64,000 nt of DNA. Source: Microdochium bolleyi (taxonomy: Eukaryota; Ascomycota; Sordariomycetes; Xylariales; Microdochiaceae). The stretch spans positions 2,609,524 through 2,673,523 of the forward strand of contig KQ964245.1 in assembly GCA_001566295.1 (NCBI GenBank), read 5' to 3'. Made by a program: the position numbers and the translations under genes. Shown here piece by piece: positions 1-10,993 of this stretch. The notes under the pieces are model-generated. The model was not told where the DNA came from. It made no database searches and was given only the letters and a program-made list of their open reading frames with translations. How positions within the stretch are numbered: the stretch's first letter is position 1; the number at the start of each line of letters is the position of its first letter.

Positions 1-1701
1 GCCCGGCCTTGAGGGCCACCAGGCATCTGTGGGCCCCGGTGAGGGCCACCATTCCTGGGTCCCGGCATGGGGCGTCTGTTGCTCGGAGGCGGTGTCATGG
101 CGCGCCGAGTGACAGGTTGAGCATAAGGCATGACAAAGGCATTGGTCTCCGGGTCGAAGTAGGCAGCCTCACCGCCCATGTAGCCAGCACCGTAGTCCTC
201 ATAGTAGCCTGGCTCCTCGTGGGCGCCCTGCTGAGGGCCAGCATTGCGCTGCTGCGGGAGAGGGGGCGGGCGGCCGCTGTCCTGCTTGATGGAGTCATCA
301 AAGTACTCCTTGTAGAACGAACGGATCCTGTTGGCCCTGAACTCGGGATCTTCGGACTCGAGGTAATCGTCCGGGGGAAGAGGTCGGAAGCCGACAGACA
401 GACGCTTGTTGGCTGTTTCGGGAACGGCGAGACCAGCAGAGTGAGGATAGTCGTTCTCTTCGGGATAGAGGTTAGCCTCTTGGTGCGCAATATCAGCGCC
501 CTGTTGTGGAGAGCGGCTCTTTAGGTCAAAATCGAAACCGTTAGATGCAGGCTGAGACTCGGTCACAATGACAGGCATATTGTCCCCCTGCGGGTAAGGC
601 GCAGCAGCGCCTGTAATACCAAGTCCTTGCCCACGGGAAGCTTCACGGGGGGGGAGAGGACCAGACTCCCGGTCGTAAGCACCTCTGTCTTCAAGCGGCT
701 GTTGTCCTGACGATGTACGAGAGCTTCGGACGCTAGACTCTGTAGCTGCCTGAGGAGGCACCTGAATTCCGGGCACTCTGTCCTCCGGGATAGTCTGGGA
801 CATCGTTGGGGGCCGGGATGGTTCGTCGTCGTTGAAGCGGAACTCGTTCTTTGCAGGCAGGCTAGGTGCAGCGGGGTTGACGATCACTGCCCGTTGAGCG
901 GCAGGCGGAAGTTGGGGCAAAGGAGAAGTAGGAGGAGGCAGCGACTTTTGACGAGGAGGAAAGTTATGCGAAGGGGCGTCGGAGCTCGGGCGTGTAGCAC
1001 CCGTCTTTCCCGAGTAAATCGAAGAGCCGCGGTCAGGACGTTTGTTAGGGAATGACCGCATGGAGCCAACCTCGCTGACATAGTCAGTCACGAGGCGGTA
1101 GGGGTCGCTCTCGTCCTTGTTGAGGGACCTGGCCAGCGACTCGCGCGAGTGCTGGAGGGTAGGCGGGAGGAGATAAGGACTTGAGAGGTTCATATCCATG
1201 GACAGCTGGGTCTTGTGGGATGGGTCTCCCTTCTCCTTGCCGAAGAAGGCGCTGCGACGCTTGCCATTCTTGGATCCTCCTGCGCCATCTCCCAGTCCGA
1301 AATCCATGGACTTGTACTTGTCGTTGCTGTCCTCAAGCCTCTGTCTCTTGACCGAGCGACGGTGGAGGAACAGGAGGACAGTGATGGCAACGACCAAGGG
1401 AATACTAAAAATAGAGTCAGTCTTGAGAGATCCGTGGCAATTAGCGATCAGGGGACGTGACGGTGGCCACATACACAATACTACAGGCAATGACAATGTT
1501 CGTCGTGTCAGGGCCGACTGGCTTGTCGCCTACAGCGCGAGATAGGAGCTGCCCAGTCGGCTGCTCGATACCTTGCACCGGGCTGGCTACGCGGGCCACT
1601 GTCAGGGGCGCTGCTTCCGCAGCGGGCTCGACGGAGACTCCATGGCCAGCATCGGCGTGCCGGTGAAAATGGGCGTGGCCGTGGTGGTGCATACCGGCCA
1701 T
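1..1701 (-). CDS. Single-pass membrane protein, SKG6/Axl2-like TM type (partial, 3' end off window)
   Basis: Exon 1 begins at the first ATG (1701) and encodes a His-rich N-terminus (MAGMHHHGHAHFHRH) plus a short outer segment. A short intron with a GTATGT donor interrupts the membrane helix near base 1480; its acceptor (TTTTTAG) lies near 1420. Joining the exons restores one continuous hydrophobic helix (IVIACSIVIPLVVAITVLLF) followed by the basic stop-transfer HRRSVKRQR. The long C-terminal tail is Pro/Ser/Arg-rich and looks disordered. It contains an island, NRIRSFYKEYFDDS, of a kind I associate with fungal proteins that have SKG6/Axl2-like TM segments. The reading frame is still open at base 1, so the C-terminus is missing. 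The topology is typical of fungal cell-surface or polarity proteins, but the function is unknown. There is no clear cleavable signal peptide, so it may be a signal-anchor protein. Confidence 0.72.
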
Positions 1702-4285
1702 GATATTGCCTTGGCTGTGGGTGGTTTGCGGAGAACCGTGGTTGTTGATCCGCTGTGATTATTTATCTATGTTTGCGTCGTGTGTTTTGGCAGGCGAGGG
1801 CGTGGTAGAAGGACACAGGCTACTGATTATCCTGCAAAGCTCTTCGATCTATGCAAACAAAGTCGTGATGATCATTAGGATCCGATTCGGGCCGGAGTGC
1901 TTGTCTCTCTGGGAGCACGAGATCTGGAATCGGCGACTGTTCGAAAAGGATGTGGCGAGAAATGAGTGGCGGCCGTGACGGAGCAGCGGCGGTAGTGATG
2001 CGAATTGAACGAGTGTTGGGTTTCTGAAAGGAATGACGGAAAGTTGGCTTGCAACACCAGTGGCAGGCAGTCTGGTCGGCGGATGACCTGGATTGTCGGG
2101 GAGACTGCAGCTGCGTGTGGGCGAAGGAGGTTGTCGAAGGAGCGTGGTGGTGGTGAAGAGGAGCAGATCAGGAGAAGAAGGCCTGAGGTGTGCAGCACGG
2201 GCAGGAGGAGCTGGCACTGGCAGGGTCGGAGCGAGGCCAGGAACGGGCTAGGGCCAGGAGCCGGGACGGTCAGGAGAAATGGCAGCAATTGGCGGTTGAG
2301 ACAAGCACTGGCAAGCACAGCCGCAGGGCCCGCAGGCAATCGATTATGAGGCGCGAATGGGCGGGCTGCCCTGGCGCCGGGATCCAGGGAACGGGCCAGT
2401 AGCAGCTCATCTTGGGGAAATGAATAGAGGGCCGGTGGGGCCCCTGCTTGCAAGTTCCAGCGCCCGTCCCGTCGCGGTATCTAGGGCCAGGGCCAGGACC
2501 AGGGCAACTACAGCTCGAGGTGCCCTTCAGCCACACGGAGCATTGTGCCAGTGCTTCCAGGTTCCCACCTGGGCAGTCACCAGTGTCTTACAGCCATGCT
2601 TCCAAGGTTGCAGGTGCCAGGCGGTGTCGGCCACGCACGTACGTACAAGACATGTCCTAGCCACGGGCGACAATGAGTGTCCAGACAAGCTTTTGGACTG
2701 CTCTCCCCCCAGACCAGGCTGGCCGCGCCTTTCTTCCCCAGTATTGCCTACAGTTCCGCCTCCGCCGCCGACGACGACAACGACGACGGCGACGACGACG
2801 GCGAAGAGCCCTGCATAAACAGCTCGGTGATGAGAAGCAGGCAACAGACGCCTCTGTCGTCGGTGCGGACCAGGACCCCTGGCCGGACTGGTGTGCACAG
2901 AGACGGTGCTGCTGGCGGTCTCCTCCTGCCGAAGCCCCCGGGCACACGGAGCAGCTAATGCAGGTACGCCTTGGTCTAGCAGTCCTGCCTGGCCACTCAC
3001 AAACCCCGGCCAGCTCGAGGTGGGCACCGATACCACGAGCCCCTGACGGGGGCTGCATCTTGAACCCTGCCTGCGTCGCATCCAGGCCTCGCGCCGGCCT
3101 CCCTTGTGTGCTGTTCCCCTGGCTGATCGCCACGTCTAAAGACTGCTGGCCTGGCTATCGTCACTTCGAATCGCCGAGCTGCGTGCACAAGTGATCGGGC
3201 ATCTGCGTGCAAGATCGCCTGCACTGTCAGACTGCCCATGCACAACATCCACCACAGCGGGCCGCATCAACGCCACGAAAAATCGCCACGCCCTGCGGCT
3301 AGGCATAGCTTGCTGACTGCGTGAGGTAGTAATCAGCTAGGGCGGCGTGGCTCGCCTCCCGCTCCATCGGTCCTGCATCCCCGTAGGTGCCGTTGAAAAT
3401 CACGCTCCTTTGTGCATCCTCACTGTGCATGCCTCCTCGTCCGCAAGTCTCAAGAACGGGGACTGCTCATGCGTACGAGTGCCAAGCGAGGCTTCGCAGA
3501 TGGCTTGTGTTCGTCTCGAACCTGGCAAAGCCTTCCTGATAAATCTGAAACCGCCTTCACATGCCGGGGTTAACAAGAGCGCAAGGTGGGTGGCGAGCTG
3601 GTCCGGTTCAAACTTGTTCTCTGCGACCGATGTGCCGGTTGGCATGACGCAACGCATCGCACGAAGAAGCAAATGCCTGTTGTGTGCAAAGTTCCGGCGC
3701 TTTCGGAGAGGGGACCGAAACCGTAATGGCCTAATAATGAGGTATATTATAACCCACACCTGCCTCCAGCACAGGTCGATAAGAGCTACCTGCCTCCAGA
3801 TCAAGAGGCAGCAGTCGGATGGTTGTTCAATCAGCCCAAGCACACAATCAGGCAAAGAGTGCATGGCTGACAAGAACTGCTCGAGACATCCACCTGGGAA
3901 ACGGTCACGCGCCTTTGAATTTGTGTCCCCAAGTCGGAAATGAGTGACCGCTTGTTCAACAGGAGCGAGCCAAGTCGACTGGACGTTTCCAATAAAGTTG
4001 GTGTGTGCTGTTTATTCCTGGCGAGACGACCCACTACGACCAGGGGATCCCTGCGCGGATGTTGGGGCATCGACAACTATCCCAGAGTGTTGTTCGAAAA
4101 CCTTGAAGCGTCTGACTCGAGCGCGAAATTCATCTGAACTTGCGTAAGGTGTCCCACGGAGCTCATGAGTGGTTTCCGTCAGATTAGTAGCAAGCTGGGT
4201 CCTTCGCGATGGTCTTTAGCTGTGTAGAACGTCTGGCCGGAGACGCCAACATTTTGTGGCACTCTGATAGCTGTGTGCAGCTTGG
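1702..4285. other. Intergenic, no gene supported
   Basis: These 2.6 kb separate the membrane-protein start from the 3' end of the DHX35-like gene. Overlapping open frames occur on both strands (for example around 1875-3190 and 3350-3940), but they are low-complexity Pro/Arg/Ala/Ser peptides with no family resemblance and no convincing splice structure. A degenerate CGA-triplet run lies at about 2765-2806. The stretch next to 1702 presumably carries the promoter and 5' leader of the minus-strand gene. Confidence 0.6.
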
Positions 4286-6317
4286 TCAAGCCTTCAGCTG
4301 GTAGTAGCTGGACGCGTACTCGAGAAGCCATGTCTTCTCAATCTTGGTGATGTCCCTGATGAATGTCTTGTTCCCTGACTCGATTACCTCATGAAAGACT
4401 ACCCAGTCGGCTTTTCGATTGAACATGAGAGAGCTGGGATGAGCATGGAGGACTGTGCCGCCAGCAACGTTGACGAAGCTGCCGTCTGCCTGCATTCTTG
4501 CAGCATGAGCAAAGTAGCCAGATGCCAAGCAGCGCCGGATGGATTCGGCCTTTGGCATCACAGAATGATGCGATGGTGGCTGCTCCAAGGCTATGCCAAA
4601 GCGCTCCATATAACGTTTCAGCTGCGCCCGTATGCTCACAGCTCGAGCCATAGACTTGTAGTTGAGATGATTCTCATGACAAAATTTTGGTTCCTTTCTG
4701 CCTTTGCCAACAAACGCCTGATAGACGTTGAGGAGGGTGATATGATCGCCTTCGTCGGCAGCAAATTTCCGTCGGGCGGACTCGAGTTGTTTCCTATTGC
4801 CATCTGAGTAAAAGATAGACCCCCCAAGGGTGGTCATGGCAGCGATGGTCAAGACTTCGTCTAGACACCCGAAAGTCGGGGATGAGAGAAGGGTTTTGGC
4901 CATCATGGGTTCAACGGCAAGCTCTGCCATGCGCATTCCCAGCGGTCGGGTCAACTTTGCGTACTCATCCAGTGCACCGAGTGAGAAGAGCAACTCGGTA
5001 GCTCTAAGCATGAGATCCGCTGGTGGCGATGTAAAGTATTCAAAGCGGACCACATTATCAATGCCGAGTGCCTTGAGCTGTAGAATGAATGGTGCCAGAT
5101 TTGAACGCTGGATTTCCGGGGCGGTGGTATCGGGGAGCGCTTGGTAGGCATGTTCTGTATACAAGCGAAAACATTTGCCTGGCTTGGTGCGTCCTGCTCT
5201 TCCGGCTCGCTGCTGCGCAGATGCTTTTGAAATCGCCGTGATCGTCAGACTCTCGATGCTAGTCTGAGGATTGAAAGCGCGGAGCTTGACAAATCCGCAG
5301 TCAATGACGAAGACAATGCCATCGAGGGTCACGGATGCTTCCGCTATATTGGTCGACAAGACGACTTTTCTCGTATTCTCCACAGCTGGCTCAAAGACAT
5401 GCATCTGCTGCTCTGTGGTCAACCCAGCATAAAGCGGCAGTGGAACTATCTTGCTAGACCCCTCTGCCAGTTGAGTCGAACGATCTGCAATTGCCTGCAG
5501 GGTAATGTCGATTTCTTCCCGTCCAGTGAGAAAAACAAGAATGTCTCCCGCGCCCTCCTTGCTATGAATTTCGAATATTGTGTCGACTGCTTTTTGTACG
5601 TAGTCCTCTGCTGGTGTTTCGAGGTACATCACATCGATCGGGTATGTCCGGCCTTCTAGGGTTATGATAGCACCAGTCTGCTGGCCTGAGCTCTCGTCAT
5701 CGACAAAGAACTTCAAGAACTGGTCAGCCTGCAGTGTGGCACTGCTGACGATAACGCGCAGGTCCGATCTCCGCCGCAATATCTTCTTTAGCAGACCAAG
5801 GAGTATGTCGGTACTGATTGACCTCTCATGGGCCTCATCAATCATGATGACTGAATATCTCGAGAGTAGCGGGTCTACGAGTGCCTCGCGAATGAGCAGC
5901 CCGTCTGTCATGAACTTGATGCGAGTTGCTGCTGATGTCACATCCTCAAATCGGATGGAGTAGCCGACTTGCTTGCCCAGCTCGCACCCATATTCTTCTG
6001 CGACGCGAACGGCGACAGTAGTGGCAGCTACACGTCTTGGCTGCAGAACTGAGGTCAGAATCTCAAACTCGCGCGTGCATAACGGAAGAACCAACCTGGG
6101 TGATGCCGATGATCTTGCCTTCGCTACACCAGCCCGCCGCCTCGAGGAACTGCGGAATCTGTGTTGTCTTGCCCGAGCCTGTCTGGCCAACAACAATGGT
6201 GACGGGGTATGTCTCGACCAGGTACAGCAGGCTCTCACGATGCTTGGCAACCGGCAGGAGAGCAGAAGGTTTGTGCAGGGCAGGAATGTAGGACGAGCTC
6301 AGGTCGAAGTCGGCCAT
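4286..6317 (-). CDS. DHX35: DEAH-box RNA helicase, DHX35 type
   Basis: Two exons, 6317..6096 and 6040..4286, encode 658 aa. The 55-nt intron (6041..6095) interrupts motif Ia between ITQ and PRRVA. Visible motifs are Walker A GQTGSGKT (44-51), DEAH (142-145), SAT (174-176) and QRAGRAGR in motif VI, followed by the winged-helix/ratchet (HA2) and OB-fold regions of the spliceosomal DEAH group. The regions GITQPRRVAATTVA, QRSNLAPFILQLKALGIDNV and the C-terminal FIRDITKIEKTWLLEY point to DHX35 rather than Prp2, Prp16, Prp22 or Prp43, because there is no long N-terminal extension. DHX35 is an ATP-dependent RNA helicase found with spliceosomes and is absent from budding yeast. The start is the first ATG of a frame that reaches Walker A within 45 residues. 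The long frame that continues upstream of the intron in another phase is not real. Confidence 0.93.
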
Positions 6318-7262
6318 TGTAGCAGAGCGAGCCAGCCCTTGATATTAATTTCCAAGAACCATTCATTCACGGCCTTGTCGGTTCGGAAGTATCTTTGGAG
6401 AACAAATGTGGTGAGGACGTGGTGGGCGCAGCGACCAGGCGTGAACGGCATCTGGCACGGCGTGCAATGAGGCTTTGTGGCAGCACCACTTGGATCACTG
6501 CTGTGAAGTTGGGGCGAGATGGGGCAGATGGAAGCTGTCGATTGGCTAAGCCATGTCCACAAGTAGACAAGCTCGACAAGCTCACCAGCCAGCTGGGCAT
6601 TGCCAGCATGGACTCGGCTCTCCAAGCACCGACATCAACCCTAATGATTGGGAAGTTGGTGGGGAAGGAGGGGACATGCTACATCAGCAGGGCGAGAGCG
6701 AAGCTACCTTAGCATCATTCCTTGGTCTTTAGATGTGTCTCTTTGCATGACTTGGATAGCTCGTTTGCGAGACTCGCCGAGGCGAGCAGGAGCATGCCCA
6801 GATGATCGCACTTCGAACCTTCCGCAGTCCGTCAAACAGATCTAGTCGCTGGGCGCAGCTCGACGATGGACTCGCATGAATCGATGTACAATGCATAATG
6901 CACGTTCCAGACATCTAGCTCGTCGCTGCAGCATCCACGTTTCGAAGAATTGGGGTGCATTAAGCCAGCTCTACATAGCCATACCTTAAGCTTAAGACAG
7001 GGTGTGGGGTCGGCTGTGGCACCAAAATTCATGCTCTGATTGGCACACGGCCTCGTCATGGAGGGGCGCTCGGGGTGTAGGCGTTTGGAGTCCAGAGCTC
7101 GCCCTCACCTGGCTGGACTGGACCCCTCTTGCATGCGCTGAGGCTAGCAGGCAGCACAATTACTCTGTCCTTGCAACCAAAGATCATCCTTATACCGTTG
7201 AGACTCCGCTGCCTCTCCCGCTTCCGATAAACCTACACTTCTTACTGCTTGCAAAGATCACG
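6318..7262. other. Divergent intergenic region
   Basis: Shared upstream region of the DHX35-like gene (minus) and the CUE-domain gene (plus). Short open frames are present, but none has coding character or similarity that I recognise. It presumably holds both promoters. Confidence 0.6.
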
Positions 7263-8785
7263 ATGGCGGCACCGGCCTCTACCGATGCGGTCAGTCCCCT
7301 GTCCAATCCCTGAGCTACCCGCCCGGACTCCTGCGCAGACACGCACACGAGCACACGAGCCCTTTAGCTCCTCGCCTTTCCTCTCGTCCGTCCTTGCCTC
7401 TGACCCTGACGCGTGTTCTACTGGACAGTCCAAGACGACGCAATCTTCCTCCGGACCAGAGTCCCCTACTACTGTCCGACCCTTCGACATGGATGACGAC
7501 GACGTTCAGGATTCTGTGCCGCTCGATAACGACACCGCAGGCTCCGGCGCGACCAGCAAGCCCTTGGCTCAGACTGCATCAGAGGAGGTCGCGCCGAACA
7601 AGCCGCCGCGGCCAGTGAGCGAACAGCAGAAGAACGAGCAGACACTCAAGGAAGCGTTCCCGAGCATCGATCTGGCGGTCATTCGCGCAGTTCTGATGGC
7701 CAGCGGTGGCCGCATCGACCCTGCGTTCAATGCTCTGCTGGGTACGCCACCTAGAGGGGAGCACACACCACTGTTTGTACTCTATGTCGCTGACAAATAG
7801 CAGGAATGAGCGATCCAGACGCTGTCCAGCACGAGGCGTCTCGAGAGCCTGCTCCGCCGCCCCAGCCTCCGCGCCCTGCCCGCGGAGAGGACGTAAGCCA
7901 GCTGGAAGCCGATGAGCGTTATGCGCGACAGCTCGCGGAACATTACGATAACGTCGGTGCGTACGAAGATCGAACCTCCAGCCGCAGCCAGGGCCCTCGT
8001 CGACAGGCCACAGGCTTGAAACCGAACGAGATGTACGATCGCGAGCATAGTTTTATCGACGATGATCTACCCGTCATTCGGGACAACCTCCGCAAAGGCT
8101 TCCAGGAGACTCAGAAACAGGTCAACACGTGGTTTACCTCCATCAAGAAGAAGATCGACGACGCAATTGATGAGGAGGCAGCAGAGAATGAGCGCGCCAA
8201 GCAGCAGGATAAAACCGGCAATTACGGCAGACGGGAGGGCGAGTCGAGCCGCCGCAGCAACGACTACCACCGTTATGACGCGGACCCCCAAGTTCTCAGC
8301 GACGACTTTGCGGGCATCAGGCTCCACCCCGATGGCAGTGAGTTCTTGGTGCGCTTGAGGAACGAGTGGCACTCCATACTAATCTGCTCTTTGTAGCTCC
8401 TATCCCTAACCGGTCGTCAAGTACACAAGGGGTGACACGAGCTTCCGCATCAGTTTCTCCGCGACCTGAGGGCCGCAAGGTTGCCTTCAAGGAGGGTGCT
8501 GAGGATATCGATGCGTACGACGCCTCGCCAAAGGTTCCTCCCAAGGACAATGCCTCCCCTGCTCCATCGAGCCGGCAGAGCAAGTGGCAACCTCTCTCTA
8601 CACAAGAGCACAACCCGGTCACTGAGAATGATCCCTTCAGTCTTGGTGATAGCGAGGATGAGAAGGAGACGAAGGATACCAAAAAGGAGGGTATCAAGTT
8701 GGAGGACAGTGAAAGGCTTCAGCAAGCAACAGCAGATGCCATGGCCGACAGTCTTGTTGACAGCAAGCCGAAGGACAAGAAGTAA
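7263..8785 (+). CDS. CUE5: CUE-domain ubiquitin-binding protein, Cue5-like autophagy receptor
   Basis: Four exons (7263..7289, 7429..7741, 7804..8337, 8397..8785) encode 420 aa. Exon 1 carries only nine codons. A CUE domain spans about residues 77-119, with the core LKEAFPSID, the helix IRAVLMASGG and the FNALLGMSDP end. The rest is acidic/basic and low complexity, with a predicted helical stretch around the DNLRKGFQETQKQVNTWF segment. Near the C-terminus, SKWQPLS places a WxxL-type Atg8-interacting motif (WQPL) at residues 355-358. Yeast Cue5 binds ubiquitin through its CUE domain and Atg8 through a C-terminal AIM that I recall as the same WQPL tetrapeptide, clearing aggregated ubiquitinated proteins by autophagy. 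The same two elements in the same order support a Cue5 orthologue acting in the cytosol. Don1-like sporulation roles are less likely. Confidence 0.87.
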
Positions 8786-10993
8786 GACTGCGGTGTCGAG
8801 GAGGATTGGGTGGTTAGAAAGAGCCTATTCAATCTCAATACCACAGCGGTCAAACATCACGCATAAGGTTTCGACCACTGTAAGCACCCGGTATGCCAGG
8901 TGTCTTTATCGGGACTCTCGAGTTGCCTCATACTTCGGATCGCTCTATGCACGAACGTTCGATGCGCAACCATGAATGTACGTCATCTCAATACTTACGT
9001 CAGCTTGGGGACCCCCTCGTGGGGCGTGGCTGTCGTCGCCGCACTTACCTGGGAAGACCGGGCCACGGCATGAGCAGATCGCACGCAGGGACCGGGGCCT
9101 TGAGAGGGGACATTCCGAACCGGGAAGGGTCCCTGGGGCATGGGTTCCAACCTTTGGCATGCAAGTCGACCTCGTGCTCGAATCACGGCGTCCCATTGGT
9201 CTGCCATCACGGCTTGAGATGCGACTAGGCCCGCGACGCCCTCACAGCATCGGCCTCGAGGTATCGTTCCTGCTGTCCGGCTGCGGGACGAGTACTCCGT
9301 ACATGACAGCTCACCGGCAAGAATCGCGGCCGACGTCTGATCAGCCACGCTCGACCTTGAAAGCCCTTCCATTTCTGCTAGTCAAGGGGACCAGACCCTG
9401 CCGCCAGCGAGACCCGTGATTGGCCTCTTGCGCAGACTTTCAACCACATGGTCTGTCTTGACACAGGTGGACACTAGGTACAGCCGGGCCCTTTCGACAG
9501 CTGCTGATGCTCACGATGCTTGCGGGACAAGGAAGACGCCTCTGATCCCCTCTTGAAGACCCCGCCAGCAGCGGCTTGCGTGCCCCCGACCTATTTCTGC
9601 CCGTGAGCCTTTGTTCGAGCTGCTCACCCGGACCGCGTGGTCCCGACCAACGACCCAGCACGGCTCACTTTTCTCAGACACTTGCTTCTTTTCACTTTCG
9701 CTGTCTCCGACACGGAACATCCCACTGCCACTGCCATTGTTGGCAAAGCTTCCTGTACCTTTCGTATGTACCTTGTACTCCGTATTTCGACCACCTCGGC
9801 GCACCGGCTTTCTCTGTCCAGATTCTCGGGTCCTGACCAACCCCTGACTCACTACGCCAGGATCTCTCAGACGTGATCTCACACGTCCGTATACGGCAAG
9901 CATTCTGTGCTTCGATTACTCCCACAGGGTTCACGGCACTCCATCACTCGCTCCTCGCCCATCTCCAATATTGGTCAAAGTCCAGCTGTCAGACGGTGAG
10001 CTACAAAACCTCATAGTCATTCCTCTTGTTTGATGCAGTCGCGTTGTTCAGCTCCCTCCTTTGGCCATGCCAACTGCCCTCAGAATACAGCCACCAGATC
10101 TGAGCCCAAGCGGGCCTCGGGCGAAATGCGTAGTATTGTACACCGGCGTATCATTCGTCGAGAGTCCTCAGATACCGTGGTCACTCGCCGTTGTATTCCA
10201 TGCAACGCATCCCCAACGCTGGGTCCCTGGAAGGCTTGGTCTAGACCTCTGACTGGACGAAAAAGAACTGTCTCCAGAAAAGGCGGACGAGTGACATCAG
10301 GGCACTTATATACACCCCATGCCCAATCGTCAGTCGCGAGAACCCCCACCTGCAAGTATCGCTGCCCATTACCAGCGCCGACTACTCAGGCTCGCAGCCA
10401 TAATTTGGATGTCCTCGACATGCTCATACATACCAATAGATCCTCGGCTCTCTTGAAAGCTCGATAGCGGCCTGAAATCACGAACCAATCAAGGGAGATC
10501 ATCTACAGCGCGAGCCTCAAGAACGAGCTCCACAGAGGTAATGCTTGATTCCACGTTTCGCAAGAACCATCTCTCCGTATGCCACCGCAACCCATCTCAG
10601 CGATCGTGTTATGTGGCATTTGGTATGCTGGCAGGGAATCATTTTCTGCCAGGCAGGCGCATGGTCGCGTACTCTCGCTCAGTTTTGCTCGTTCTCAATC
10701 CATCAAGACTAAACCTTTCGCTCTTCGCGGCATGTTTTCTTCTTCTCTCGCGCCTTCTCATTTCTACACCATCGCCTATTCCGTCTCCATCCCCATGTAG
10801 TAGTAGAATGTGCTAACAAATAGTGTGCGTAGGCCTGTGCTTCCAGTCGAATTTGAGCGGAACAACGTTGGCAATCAATTCGTCCGCTCAGAGGCACTCA
10901 TTCGACCTTGTTTCGCAATAAATCACAGTCCTATCTTGTCGCTGATAATAACCTGAGTCAACCCGAGCTCGTTGCTGGGGTCTTGACAGCACC
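8786..10993. other. Intergenic region upstream of PHO81/NUC-2
   Basis: These 2.2 kb lie between the CUE gene stop and the PHO81 start, both on the plus strand. Open frames at 8976-9419, 9511-9903 and 10030-10467 overlap antisense frames and resemble no family I know, so I call none. A single CACGTT, a low-affinity Pho4-type core, lies at 10552-10557. The last part is probably an extended PHO81 promoter and 5' leader. Confidence 0.55.

Noticed and set aside
1875..3194. Several 150-190 aa open frames on both strands
   Set aside because: They overlap on opposite strands, are Pro/Arg/Ser/Ala low complexity in GC-rich DNA, and match no family or splice pattern.
3590..3620. A- and B-box-like words suggesting a tRNA
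   Set aside because: The boxes are adjacent without the needed spacing and no cloverleaf can be drawn.
3347..3943. 198-aa plus-strand frame and a 157-aa antisense frame
   Set aside because: Mutually overlapping, no recognisable domain, and no coding bias visible by eye.
8976..10467. Frames of 125-147 aa upstream of PHO81
   Set aside because: Overlapping frames on both strands, no similarity, and no consistent exon chain to PHO81.
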